Below the pieces are notes generated by a model that saw only the letters and a list, made by a program, of their open reading frames with translations, was not told the origin of the DNA and ran no database searches. A stretch of DNA of 64,000 bases, from assembly GCA_022497155.1 (NCBI GenBank), contig MU385742.1:1-64000 (forward strand), given 5' to 3'. Positions within the stretch are counted from its first letter, which is position 1. Each line of letters begins with the position of its first letter. The stretch comes from Whalleya microplaca (taxonomy: Eukaryota; Ascomycota; Sordariomycetes; Xylariales; Xylariaceae). This document shows, one piece after another, positions 1-13,358 of this stretch. Both the position numbers and the translations under genes were made by a program.

Positions 1-90
<90 letters not shown>
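1..90. repeat. Poly-C homopolymer run
   Basis: Ninety consecutive C bases open the window and give way abruptly to ordinary mixed sequence. It is not a fungal telomere repeat (TTAGGG/CCCTAA). A scaffold-end or base-calling artefact is the simplest reading. Confidence 0.95.
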
Positions 91-99
<9 letters not shown>

Positions 100-2583
100 A
101 AGATGGGAAAGATGAATGAAAATATAATATTTCTTGAACTCGACGTTTTCTGTGTAGGTTACTTTGGTTGCGTGGGGGTTGTGATCTGGCGTTTTGAGGT
201 GGGTAGTCCGTTTTGCCCCTTTGGCGGCCTCGGGTTGGCTTAGGCTATGCTGAGTCTCTGGGCTAGTCTGTTAGAGAACTGAAAGGGCTCAGGTTTAGAT
301 GATGCTTTTGTGGTTTGCGGCAAGACCGTGTTGGATCAACTGCATTTTTTTGACACTCATGTCGATTATAAAGGAGTGAGGGTGAACTACCTAATAGGAA
401 TATCTCACCGCTAGGATAGACTGAGCATATGAGGATTTCATGTTACCTCTAACCTGTGATATTCTCAGGGAATTGTGTTATGAGCGGACTGTTGTCTGCC
501 GGATATGAAAGTAGGTTAATGTAGCTAAATAGTTCAACTTCACAAACAGGAAAAGGCAGTCAGCTGCTGATACTATATATGATAAGTGCTTAGTGGACAT
601 ATATCTACGGGTGCTTATATTCTCGTTTCAAACTCTATAGAACGATTTTATGATATGCCAGCGGACAGTTCATGGTGAAGCACGTTGCTGTTCATGTTTG
701 ATGAATACACGTATAATATATGAATAGGTTTATTTTCCTGCTTCGCTTTTGTCTCTCTATGTGACACAGCTACCAAGGAGCGCGTACAACCCTTTTATAC
801 TTTCGCACTCGACGTGTATCTTTTATTCTGTGACCTGCTCAATACTCCATACTGAGTAGCGACAAACTGATGATTCCAGACATATGAGGCTATTAGGGGT
901 TAGAACTTAATAAGCCACTGCCTATAGGATTCATGTAATCACGTGGGGAAGTTTCTCTCTCCAAGTTACAAGTTATATATACAAAATGGCTCACTCGAAT
1001 ATAATTAGAGTTTGGCTAGAATTCATTAGAATTATATCCATATTATATCTCATTTAGATTCGTAGTAGGATTTTCTTATGTCATACCGAAGTACACACAA
1101 ATCTGTTTACTTTAACCAGCGGAGCTCACTATATAGATGGACCACAAGAAAGGAAACTTGATTGCCAATAGCTTCATTTTAGAATAATTGAAATAGCAAT
1201 GACAAAGCAACCATGATTCGATCAGTTATTCAATGTCTAGAAGCTACGGCATTCAGGCACCCACTACGCTAATAGATACAAGCAATGAACTCACATAATT
1301 AAGGTTTTATATTTCGAGCCCCACGTAAATATCAGACTTGAGTAAGATCTCAATTTCGGGGTGGTACTAAAAGCGACATTCATATACTCAACCATGATCA
1401 TAGGTAATATTTGCGCAATCATCCTATAGGCCCTACAGTTATCACCACCAACTCGTTGGGCCGAATTGAGCTCCATTTAACTTGACTTGATATTTTTGTA
1501 AAATTGTTCAGAATATCATTCTAGATGATACGCTCTCATTCTGCTGTTCTTCTAAGCGCTAGACGTTTCAGGGCCTATTTGGGGCCACATAACAAGTGGT
1601 TCTACTTGCAATCATGGAAGTGCCTAAATGATGATTGCAAGTAGCTTTCCAACTGCAATTGATTATTGCATTGTCTAGCTGCACCTCTAGTAGTTGTTCT
1701 AACATTTCTAGTTCTATGATCTTTACACTCCCGGAACCACTGTTTACCTGAACTCCAGAAGTAAAGGGGGCCTATAATAGTTACCCCTATCGTGATAGCC
1801 CTACAGTGCCAACTACTTAGCTTTCATCATCCCTACACCGTATATATTAGCCGTTTTCAAAATATGTGGAGGTATTCTCGTACTGAAATGCGTGTTATTG
1901 GGTACATGGAATCCTAGGGAACTCTCTGCGAGACTAGTATTAAGGGTGATCTAAATTGAAATATTGACAGAAACAACATCTTCTAAGTGATGGGAGTCTC
2001 CGAAAAGTGAACTTCTTGGTGGATTAGTGAGGCGATTGAACAGACTGGGAGTAATATTAATAAAAATAAAATAAAAGCCACGTCTTAGGCCGGTAACCTA
2101 GACTGAATTTTAAGTTGGATATTCATTTCTACATCTAGATTCTTTGTGTAAATATTGAGCGCTTTTTGAAATAAGTGAAAAGTATTCACTTTCGTTGTAG
2201 GTGTGCAGCAGACTCGCATATTTTCTAGGCACTAGTTGCGGGTGTTTCATTAATGTGGATTACATTAGACTTTCTAGACCAGCACGTTTCAAGTCAACGG
2301 AAGTTATGTCGCATGCGTATTTCTTTATGCCCGACATTGGAGCATCTTTGTGATACCTTTGTCTTGCTCAAGTCGGATCCTGAGAACGGCAAAGCCTATA
2401 GTGAAATAGACCTGGTTTTCTTTATTGTTCTCGAAGCTCAGCCAGCCTGACCTGACTGTATACCTTTAAGGTCATTGGCAATAATAGAACTATTTACAAA
2501 ATTGTCGCACCATTTTTTCTTACTAGAAGGCCTTGCTTATTTTCATATTAGCTGTTTAGTATCTTGCGTACACGTTAGGAACG
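91..2583. other. AT-rich intergenic region, no gene seen
   Basis: About 2.5 kb without a convincing reading frame on either strand; the longest frames are about 65 codons and resemble no family. Sequence is AT-rich with many short TATA-like strings. No terminal repeats, target-site duplications or tandem arrays were recognised. It may hold old decayed sequence, but nothing readable remains. Confidence 0.6.
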
Positions 2584-5500
2584 ATGGCGTCCTCGGTCGA
2601 TGATGCCCTAGAGGAACACGTTACTAACTTCATAAACACCTCAAAGGCCCTCCCAAAAGACTATCCTTATGACTGGAAACCATTTTTGAAAGCAATTTCC
2701 GAGGGGTTTGTGGCCCCGAAGGATCAGACAGGTGTTCAGACATTGGTGCCAATCAAGGATGGTGATGTGGAGGATAAAGGGAACGGGCATCAAACGGTAT
2801 CGGATGTCTCTACCAAAAAAGTAAATCCAATCAAGACGGTACCTAAAATTCCCAAAACGGGATCATGGGATTACACATTTTATATCCCTGAGTGGTCACA
2901 CCCTGATTACGATCCAGACTACCAAACACGGTACCGTGGACATAAGTATCTGGCCAATAGGGATGTCGTTCACAATTTACGCCCAGCTTTGCGTGCCGAT
3001 GATGCCTTTAAGCGTCCCACGCAGTACGCACTTCGTTTCGGTATTCACCCACACGAACCAGGAGGTCGCAGCAGGGTTAGTCCTACAACCGCAGAATCTC
3101 GGGATCCTGGCGTGGATATAACATCTCAAATGGACATGCTCAACGAGAATGATAAAAAGTTTGTCATTGAACGGAGTAAACGATTTGCGGAGTTATTAAA
3201 TGAAAAATATGATGCCAGCAGTTACACCAGTGGCATTGACGCTAGAGTGCTTGACGAAATAGTAGGCAAGTATGGGGCAATGAGTGCCAGTGGACTGCAA
3301 AAAGATTTAAGGGAGTTTATTGGGGGGGCTGGTAACAATCTTGAACAGTATGTGGTCAACCTTGACCGTGATAATCAGCGCGGCCTCCAGGCACATAGAA
3401 TTTTCCTTAAGAACGCCCTGAACGATCAAGATTATCAACGATTGCTCTTTCAAGATCTGACAACTGACGAGCTCATTCGGGGGAACATCCATACCATGTC
3501 AGATGACGTGATATGCGACTTGCAGGGGGAAATTCATCCGTACGTCTGGCATCCGAAGGGGAGATGATATGGTATTTAGACTAACGGTACTTTCCAGCTT
3601 GTTTCAGAAGTCACGATGGGATGATTGTTCAGCTAAGGGGGCATCAATATTGGATCCTCGTATGTTATACAACCTCAACGGTGAAAGACAAGAGTGGAAC
3701 GTTGTAGGTATCTACCTAGTGTCCACCTCACCATACTCAGAAGCATCTAATCTGTATAAAGCAAACAAACGACCTGTTATGGAATGCATTACAGCCCGCT
3801 TTGCAGCTAGTTACCCGAGTGATCAACAGCGGTCCGCCTGGCCTAAATAGCTTGATAGATATGAGGACTCGACAGCCGTTAGATGCTTCGAAAGACGGCC
3901 GAGAGGAACCCGAGACTCCCTTCATTACCAGATTTGTTCAAACGAAAGACATAGACATGGATAAAACCTACCCAGGTATAAGAAACCTCAATGCGATGGG
4001 GTATGATTGGAATGAGAATACAATGAGGGTCCTCGACAGGTGTTTCCGCTTAGATATTTGCTCTGCTTATATCAGTCCTGGGCAAAGTGAAGAAGACAAA
4101 CCGACTGAGAGGGAACAGCAAAGCTACGCTTACGGCTGTACTACGAGCATGCCTGCTAAGACAGATTCAACGATAACCTCATACATTTCCGCCGAAATTA
4201 TATGGCCATTACTAGTACCACAGTATTCCCAGAGTGAAAAGATGTCAAGTTCATTCCAAATCGCCTCAACATTACTACACGAATTTGCGGTGAGACACTA
4301 GCGTATGAACCTCCTTTGTGCTTAGCTGATAAGTAAATATCTAGCATGCCGTCAGTATGGCTCAGCAGATGCTCACCAGAGAAGATTGGTTGCAGCCGGG
4401 TGACCAAGATGATGAAATTAGCAAGGAACTATTCGGTTTGAATGAAGAACTATGGGATGATAGTTGTTTCAACGCAGAACCCGTTTTCGAGGATTGCCCT
4501 TTGGGCGAAGTAGGATTCGATATGGAAAAATCACTCTTTGGCTTCGTTGGAGTGAGTATGCTGTCAAACTACTCCTCGATGATATCCCGCTACTTGATGA
4601 CCTTCTCCATAATGACTTTAGCCACGCAGTGGCCGTTCGGTTCAGACGAGCCATGGGGTCCCATACTCGGCGGTACATTCTACCCAGAAAACTATTCAAT
4701 TCCGGTTCCCCTTGATTACATGGCCAAGTTTTTCACCCAAAACTTTTGGGATGTAGAGTTCCCGAAATACGGCTGGGAGGCTTTAAAGATCTGGCCAACA
4801 GACCGTGTCCACAAAGTTTCAATGTACGAAACCGTGTCGACCAGCACCGAAATGAGCCAATATTTTGGTGCATCGAGATATGGTTTCCTCCGGGCGGTAT
4901 TCTCCTTGTTAAAAGTAAACGGATTCACGATCCTATCCGTGTATCTATCCTCCTCTATAAAAGATTTAATGAGGCCGCAGATTCTTTTGAAACGATGGGA
5001 ACTCGAGGTTAAAACTTGGAATGACGATAGGCTCTTCCCCTTGCCTGGATTATTCAGGAGGTTAGTGGGAAAACTCAACAGATCCCAGATAGTGAACTCG
5101 CAGAAACTGGGGGACAGCCTACAGGGCTATGGTAGGTATATAGAGAAATGGACTAAAGATTCGAAAGGCGACGTAAACCATCCTCCCCCCATGGGAATTG
5201 ATCAATGGAAACAGGACATAGATACCGAGTGGAATAATCTCTTCCGAGAAGGAGGCGAGATCATGGTCTTACTATCCCAGACACATAGGGAACTACAAAC
5301 AGAACTCGCGTATATGCAACGGATGATCGTTGATTACTTTCAACTTGACCAGAAGCAGCGAGCCAAAGTCTACAGTGGACAAGGCTATCTCGATCCAGGC
5401 CCTATGGGCCAGGCCTTCGATCGCATGAGCACATATAGGCAGCGGTCCAAGAACATCGCGATGACGATCCACGGACTCGCTCAGCAGGAATGGGTGTTGC

Positions 5501-6648
5501 CTATCCGGGACCAATATGAACGTTGGGCAAACCTCTTTCACTCAAGCTTCACAAGGTACAGTGAACTTCTTGATATGTTGACATCAGGAAAAGAGTACAG
5601 AGTCGGGGATGTCACCTGGAAGGCGAATCTTACGGCCGTACCGTCATCATACTGGAGAAATCGCAGCGATCGCCTACGCCAACTCGCTCACCAGGAGTAC
5701 CTACGGGCAGACCCACGCATCCGCGGTGTACTGGATGATTTCGACAAGGTGGTGTACACTTTCAAAAACGAGTTTATGTTTCCCACCCGTGAACAGCCCG
5801 AAGTTAAAGATCTCGCAGGGGCACTAGCAAATGTGCGTGATCTAGGTACTTCTAGCACAGCCGCGAATACCGGCACCTTGTTTGATTGGGCGCCCAAAGG
5901 CCAGCAACAGGTGCCCATTGCGTATGACGGGACCTGGCAACAGGCTTCATCTACCTACCAAGCTAGCGCGCAGCAACCTCAGCAAGCACCGCAAGCCGGC
6001 GCTGGTCCAAGCATTGGCGTACAAGCCCCCCCGGCCCCGGTTTTTGGCCAACCAAGCACACCGTTCAACCCGGCAAGGGAGCTAGGCGCTGCGCCGCCCC
6101 GCCGAGCATCGAACATGGGCCCCGGGAAGATTGGAAGTAATGACAAGAGTGAAGGGTCCCCCTCACCAGCCCTCGGGCCGATAGGCAACACGACGATACG
6201 GAAGAACAACCACGATAACGCCTTCGGGAAGTACACCACCGGGGGCAGCAACACGGGGGATAACTTCATAAAATCAATGGCCAAGTTCGGGCAGACAGAA
6301 ACCCTCGTCGCCGCCGGCGTGCCGACCAACACGATAAACACGGCGCTACAAGGATTCGGTCCGGGAGGGAAGATAGTGCCAGCGACGACGGCCCCGGTGT
6401 TTTCGCCGGCACCGAATCCGCTGATGGCTAGTCCGATACCGTTGTTCCCGAGTCCGTACGCGCTCTCGAACACGCTGACGCCGGATGTGCAAGCCTATAA
6501 TGAATACCTTAAGCAGAACGAGGCCTCCAATACTCTAGCGAATATGCAAACGGGCAAGCCCTATGCGGCGGCTGGACTGTGGAGAGAGACGATGGGGATG
6601 AACGAGAGTGACGGCAGTAGCAGTGGTAACAGTCCACCACCGCAATAA
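2584..6648 (+). CDS. Zincin-like (HExxH) protein of unknown function, 4 exons
   Basis: Exons 2584-3539, 3598-3703, 3795-4289 and 4345-6648 join in frame to 1,286 aa. All three introns (58, 91, 55 bp) begin GTACGT, GTAGGT or GTGAGA and end in AG; the first has a clear CTAAC branch site. The third splice joins HEFA to HAV, creating HEFAH (H516, E517, H520), a classic zincin zinc-binding helix, followed by E-P-x-F-x-D-x4-E-x-G around residues 564-576, which could supply a third ligand (E574). The layout resembles uncharacterised fungal proteins with an LLHELAHA motif. Upstream, a PALQLVTRVI segment matches PAIELANRIL in the 38-43 kb gene. Residues about 690-950 look helical; the last 300 are Pro/Gln/Gly/Asn-rich and probably disordered. 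No signal peptide or membrane segment is seen. Protease activity is inferred only. The start is the first ATG of the open frame. Confidence 0.75.
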
Positions 6649-8794
6649 CGAAAGAAATAACAGATGATTATAAACATTTGAAAATAATTTCTGTAAATAT
6701 TTATGTATGAGTAAATGGGTCAAAGGTCTTTAGATAGCGCTTCAAGATGGAATGCTAGACATGCAATTAGTGTTAGTCTTTATTTAGTATTAGGATTTTA
6801 GTTGAGCAATTTACTAGTTAATTGATTGTCACTGAATGAGGACTTGTCCATAGTAGTGACATTACTTAATATTTATTTTGTACTTTGTTTAAACCTGATA
6901 AGAGCAAAGAGATGCTGTGGTTCAAACAAACCCCCATCAAGAGCAGTTACAATATCAGTAACCACGATTGTGGTTTTGAATAGTTCACGTAGTAAAAACC
7001 TCAAGGAATTGCAAGAAAGTTGAAGGGTAAGAATGAATATTGTTAGTAAGTATGAGAAAGAGTGATCATCCAACCTATTCTTACTAACCACTTCTGAGCT
7101 TCCAACCACAGACTAACGTTGTAAACTCCAACATAGGAAAATTAGCGCCAGGCCTTATTTTGGAGGCTCCTAACTCCTTTCTTTCCTCTATGATACTACA
7201 CCGACGCCTGTCCTTCCATCGGCTTTCTCTCACGCATAATCGACAACCACCACCTAGCGGCGAGCACTATCTAGTATATACAGCACTAAAGCCGGAAAGC
7301 TTTGGGACACGAAAAACTAGAGATCAAATTCAACAGTCCCTGTATGCCATTTTTTAATAGCCAAGACAAATTTGTCCCCGTTGCGGTACACTGCAGTAGA
7401 TCTGATGAGGTGACAAGCGGACTCCGTTTCTGTCTGTGGTCGAACCGGCGAAGCTCACGCAGTACGTGCGCTTTTGCTCGATATGCAGGGCATAGACCAG
7501 AGTTCGGGCTTGAGTCCTAGTGGCACGGAGTCCCGCGTCCCTTGAGATGCCCGTCGTCTACGTCGACGTCTCACCTACGCCGTGGTGCTGAGTTCCATCC
7601 CCGTGAACGATGCTAGCTAGTCGCCTGTACGGTGGTCGTTGATGTAGAAGTTGGCTTTGTCGTCGTTCCAAGATTTGCCACTGTGGAAACTGTAGCCACG
7701 ATGCTACGACCCGGCATGATGGAAACAAAGCTTAGACTGGACTGGTGTTTAGGCTGTTTGCCGTGTTGCCTACGCCTCTTACAACGCCCTAACTGGAGTA
7801 AAGGAGACTGGTATACGCATAGAGTATTGCTGATTGTAGCCTATCTTGGTGGAGGGAGTGGCTGTTCGGCGCGAGATATCCTTAGGTTCATCCCTTGCTA
7901 TGATGAATGATAGAGACTCTGGATACCTAGACAGGTTCGGTGCCGTGAAAGTTTACGAAGCTTGGATACTTGATATGGGTCTAGGAAGGGGTGCTCCCTC
8001 AATATCCACTATCATAAGATTTAGTGGACGTGGCTGATAGGGGCAGTATGGAAGCAAGCTTAGAATTATCTATTATTGCTGCTAGCTAGGTCTTGTTCGT
8101 CTACTTAGAGTCTATCAACTATATTGCTACGTTCATCTATGTGGATGATCTGGAGTCATTGTAGATAACATATGCATAGCTTATTCTAGGCGCTAGACAT
8201 TTGGTACATTTCTCGATCTCTTCTATCCTTCTCGATTTATAACTCTATGACCTTCTTTTAGTTGATTGCCGTTCAAGCTTGTTGTCGTTGCTTGGGCGCT
8301 AGAAGATGTGATGTCTTTGCTCATATAGCAGCTACAGTATATGCCTCACAAATTGATGAAATAGATGCAGGTTATGGGTAGTAGAGTAGTTATTATTAGA
8401 GAAGTATCGTCACTAGAGTCAGAGGGGGCAGAGCCTCCCATATATAAGCCATAGCTTGTGGGGCGTCCAGCCACCTGAATTATCACAGCCACATCCCTGT
8501 AATCCGCCACAAATATCCATCAGTACCGTATTGTTTTCAAGCCCAAATAGGCAACAGACAAATGCCACTTATTCAAAAGTTGATTCAAGGCATTACCAGA
8601 CTATAACTAAGAATTAAGGAGACAGTTACGAGATAGATACAGCGAGAACCAGCATATCCAACAATAATTATCGGCTTAAATCACCTGAACCATCATCAAT
8701 CGTATCCTAGTCGATTGAGTGATCTGATATTTCGTCTTCTTGTGGCGACAGTGTCTCCCCAAGAAAAGACATGGCGAGACTCGCACCATACAAT
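6649..8794. other. Intergenic region between convergent genes, no gene seen
   Basis: Some 2.1 kb separating the 3' ends of two convergent genes. Short frames up to about 90 codons occur around 7.6-8.0 kb, but none resembles a known protein or links to another by plausible introns. No repeat structure recognised. Confidence 0.55.
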
Positions 8795-11700
8795 TCAATG
8801 TCTTTTCGCCATGAAGTCCCGTATCACCTCGGCAACTGCATGAAAACCATACCGCTCTGCGCGTCGAATTGCTCCGTCGTAACCAATGGACCCCCACTCT
8901 CTCACATTACTGAGAGCTCCCATATTCAATAGAAACTGGACCATGTCCAATCGGCCTTCACCTGCAGCTATGTCCAAAACACTTCCGGCATAACCACCGG
9001 GTGTATTAGGATCAGCCCTATGTCTCACCAGCAGAATCGCAGTTTCCATGTCTCCCTGATGAGCAGTAACATGTAGTGGCGTAAATCCTGCAGGTGCATT
9101 TACATCTGCCCCGCAGTCGATCAAAAACGTAATCAGTTCCATTTTGCGTGCCTTCTCTTCTGCAGAGCGTGTTCTACACTCACAGGCAGCCTGGAGTGCC
9201 GTTATCTTCCAACCGCTCCTGCCCGATAGTTGATTGATGTCGGCGCCTCTTTGTAGTAATTGAGCTACTAGTTTTTTGTCTCCCCCGTAGGCTGCGGCTT
9301 GGACGGCAGTAATTTCAGCTGGTCCACCTGCATGACCATATGCATTAATATCATATGCATTAATATCAACGCCGGCTTCCAGAACCTTTAATATCAGCTC
9401 GTCCCGAGCTCCAAGGGAGATGAGATGTGGAAGCACTCCGTTACATTTAATTGGTACGCCATGGTCTAGCAACCATTCAAATACGTGTAACGTTCCATCG
9501 GGACGCTTCCCTATACCATATCGAGAAACGCATGCCTCCAATAAGCATCCCTTGGGGTTCGATAGATCATGAAGTTGCAGTCCCTGATCCATGAAGATTT
9601 GTAAACTTTTCAGAATCTCTTCGGTAGCCCTATTATTATAATGGACGAAATGGGCTAGGAAGTCGAAAGCGGTCGAGTCTCGAGGGTTCTTTCTCAGCTT
9701 TGCGCCGTGTTGTAATAGATATATGAGCATGTTGGAACTGCTCGGAAATAGGCACCGATTGTCGAGCAGTCGATAGTGTGGGCTTCTGCCAGTTGACCAG
9801 TAATCGGGAGACATGGTCGCGGCAGCAAGTATACTCAGTTGTTCCACACGTATGTCGACCACAGCATTGATATCCACACCAGATTGTAATAGCCACGAAA
9901 CTGCTTCATAGTTTTCCAAACGAGCAGCAACAGACACCGCCAGTGCACCGTATTTTCTTATATTGGCTCCATGTCGAGAAAGAATTTCCAGGATAGCAAT
10001 TCCTTCTTCTTCCACCGCAGACCCGAGAATATCTGAATCGATAACCATGCCTTGTCGAAGGAGCATGGCCAATATTGTAGCGAAATCATCATCGAAACCA
10101 TGGTTACGTACAGCCACAACTAGCCTGAGTAGCAAAACATTGTCATACAGGTTCAATGAGCGCAGCGTAGGCTCGACTCCGTATTCGACAAGTCCTTGAA
10201 CAACCTTCGCGTCAATGACATAGTTAGTCATGAAGAACTGCTCTGCAAGAACCAGTTCCAAGAAGACAGTCCTATCCATGCCAGGATCCGTTCGCCGTGA
10301 GGCAAGGTAACCAGAGAGAGCATCATGGCCTTGCTTCACTGAAAGACAGATACCGGCTCGTGTTAAATGCGACTTTGCTTTCGTATTGCAGTTAACTAGT
10401 CTCCAGAAGACTTTTCTGTTCGAGTAGTAGCTTTCATCCAGAATGGTACGGTGATATCGTACTGCAATCCTGCTTGATGTATATAATTGGTGCAGGTCAT
10501 ACCCAATGAATATGTCATCCGCTATCGAGTCGACATTGGCACCAGCCTCCAGAAACATATTTAATGCCAGATTCTGGAACTCGTTCTCGACATCTAAGGC
10601 AACATGAATCCATGCTCCAGGGCCGCCGAAACAGCCGTTTGGAAATTTATGGCATCGTTTCTTGAAAAGTCGAACCTTCCCACCTGTCAGATGTGAGACA
10701 AACATACCAAAATTAGAGCGGTTGCATCCATGTACGGGTCGGTTCACGTCACACTTCTCCAACAGAAGCCTTAGGCATTGCAGGTTTTCGGCAGCAACAG
10801 CTTCCATTATTGCGAGCTGTGTCTGGCCCTCAGCGGATATAAGATTTTGGTCAGGACGAGATCCCAGTTTTAGTAAACTCTGTACTATATCAATAGTCCC
10901 CATTGCGACTGCGTGGGAGAGATGCCGGTGCCCGTCAGGGAGTATCCATCGAGGATGTCGGAGTCCAATGTGCATTAGAAATCGAAAATTGTCTTGACTG
11001 CCAAAACTTCCGGCAGCGACTGCTAAAAACTCCCAAGTAGCTCTCACAGTAGGGACGCCACTATCAAGCAGCGTTAGAAGACTCGCTTCAGGTATTCTAT
11101 GAAAGAGAATCTCGAGGATGTTGATAATACTATCGACGTCCCAAAAGTCCATCAGGTTGTTCGACACCATGTACATAGTTCTAGCTAGGAAATAGTGAGC
11201 ATCGAAATATCGCGACAGCGCTGAAGTCAGAGGTTCGTTGTCGTAAAGGAGTTCCGAGATGAGAGGTACTGGGGGCCCCTCAGACTTAGATGTATTCAAG
11301 TCAGACCCATAATCTATGAGCATACTGTTGTAGCCGGTATGCCACGATGTACCATTGGTAATGGCTTACCGACACATTAGTCTCCATACTAACGACATAA
11401 AAATCGGTGTTACAGGATGCCTACCAGATATTCTCTTTATGAGTTGATTGCAGGGAAGATCGCTAAGAGCAGTAACCACCCAACCGTGTTTGAGGGATTC
11501 TGCAAATATAGCATTTATCCTCTGAGAAGGAGTCGAGGTTCGAATACAGACAGGACCCAGACTCCTGATGGCAGTAGCTGAAGTTCCCGACTCGACGACT
11601 TGTCCTGGAACAAACCGCTGGATTTGGCTCTCGTAAACCGGAAATGTCCCTTGTTCTAGTAACGATAATTAGATTGACTGTTCACAACGACGAGGCAGGC

Positions 11701-12394
11701 TATGAAATTACCGGACGCCTGGGCTGTCTCTTGTAAGTTGTAGTCAAGGAATTGGTTGGCTTGGAGTAGGAGTGAAGTTGATTGTGGAGAGGATGAGGGC
11801 ATCTGAAACGAGAACAACATCTCTTCCTGGTGGCTCACTTCACCGGGTAGTGTACGTGGCCCTATAGGAGACGGGGTACGCACAACTACACCTGCTGAGA
11901 GCGGTATATATGGACCTGGCTCAAGAGTTAGACTTTATCATCCTCAATATTGCCTAATTTCAATAAGTTGCATGGTCATGGATCGCTTACTGTCACTCGA
12001 CCGAGCGCCAGACCTTCCTATCTCCTTGGAAGCCTTCCTCCATGGGATCCTGGTTCCATTGAGATAGAGGCCTGTCTCCTTTCCTTGCCGATTTTGTTGA
12101 CGCTGATATACGGCAGCCCAGTCGGATTTCTTGAGCTTTTTGCGCAATCCTAGTTTATCCCGTAGCTTTGTTTCATACGTAGACAACCTGTGAAAAGACT
12201 CAGTCAAGATTCCAAGTATTGCGAATACGTAGCGTTGTGTACCGTGTCTCTGGAAACTCGTGCTTATGTTCCATGATGTACTTGATTTCCTTCAATGTTT
12301 TTCTCTCAACTTCATACAGCTGCCGAATAGTGGCCTTATGTTTGACGAAGACATCGTCCTCAGAGTCTGTCAAAGGGCGCTTGGTTCGAGGCAT
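8795..12394 (-). CDS. Clr5-domain and ankyrin-repeat protein, 5 exons
   Basis: Exons 12394-12243, 12187-11991, 11891-11712, 11655-11370 and 11324-8795 join in frame to 1,114 aa. Introns (55, 99, 56, 45 bp) start GTACAC, GTAAGC, GTAATT and GTAAGC. Residues about 12-100 form a Clr5 domain: a KHKATIRQLYEVERKTLKEI helix pair, then YETKLRDKLGLRKK and KSDWAAVYQRQ, with an intron in the middle of the domain. Clr5 domains occur at the N-terminus of many fungal proteins and are named after a fission-yeast silencing factor. The C-terminal half has ankyrin repeats, clearest from about residue 905 to the end (LLQRGADIN, LIDCGADVN with GFTPLH, LLNMGALSN), with degenerate repeats earlier. Role in the cell is unknown; such proteins are usually treated as scaffold or regulatory proteins. 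The ATG at 12394 precedes PRTKRPLTDSEDD; an upstream in-frame codon does not start with ATG. Confidence 0.85.
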
Positions 12395-13358
12395 CAGTGT
12401 AATAGGTGCTGAGTAGGGGTGGACAAACAAAAATGAGCCCTTAAAGATTATTTAATCAGCCTATGATTTAAAGACAACTCTCGAAGTCGAAAGTAAGGAG
12501 AAGTATGAAGTAATTTTTTTGGTAGATTTAGATATTACCGTTGACTGAAAGCGGGAAAGGGGGATTTATGAAGTCGGAGATCCTATGGATGGGCATGAGT
12601 GATTAGAACGGCATTATATACACAGAACTGTAAATGGCACCAGGCTCTAGGGTAACATAAATAATATTGTCCAAAATCTGGTTGCATTATGCTACCAGCG
12701 CATGCATCTCTTAATCTGCCCAATAGTTATCGGGCCAGGTTTAGGTCCAATAGAAAGATATTATATGCTGTCCAATTTCTGGTGATACAGAAAATCTCTG
12801 CCTTAACAGGTCGAAACGTCGCCCCCAAATCGACCTTGCAGGAGGGGCTGGCTCGTATTACCTATTGATACTCACAAGCTGTCCATTTTCTGGTCATTTC
12901 CTCCAATTACTAACAATGTATGATGGCGCAATGTACTAAATTCAGCCTCACTTCTGCCGTCGAGTTTCCTTCTCTGTCTGCCACACCCCACTACCCTTTT
13001 CAAACCTCTCGGTCAGAGCCTGTCCAAAATCTAGCTTTCCCAAGATTTAGCCTGTCCAAAATCTACCCTACAGGACGAGTCCCAACATCAGCTTTTTCTT
13101 GTAGATAATCTAGCAGACTGAAAACTACTATAAAGGCGCTCTCACCTTCCTGTCAGCTACAATTACTCATAAGAGTACTACCGCCAGCAGAAGCATGCAA
13201 AACCTTATATAGCTCTGCCAAATTCGTGAACTTGACCTATTGTCTAGAAAATCCCTATTCACATCAACAGACTCGAGGACTTTTCAGTCTACTATTGGCA
13301 GTAAACTGTCTGTTACCTATCTCCAATAATCTTTTCTCATATCATATCCCAGAGCAGG
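12395..13358. other. Intergenic region carrying dispersed short repeats
   Basis: Region between the divergent Clr5/ankyrin gene and a small plus-strand gene. It holds five copies of a 15-base TGTCCAxxxTCTxxx unit, listed separately, and a TATAAA at about 13129 that could serve the small gene downstream. Confidence 0.5.
12668..13067 (+). repeat. Five copies of a TGTCCAAAATCTGGT-like unit
   Basis: Near-identical 15-base units lie at 12668-12682, 12769-12783, 12880-12894, 13021-13035 and 13053-13067, all on the same strand. The core is TGTCCAaaaTCTgg; the middle varies (AAAA, ATTT or TTTT) and two copies end in TAGC or TACC. Spacings are 101, 111, 141 and 32 bases, so it is not a simple tandem array. 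It could be remnants of transposon ends or a cluster of protein-binding sites; no flanking element was found. Confidence 0.7.

Noticed and set aside
7632..8037. Overlapping plus-strand frames of 92 and 63 codons
   Set aside because: No motif, no splice logic linking them, no similarity I can name.
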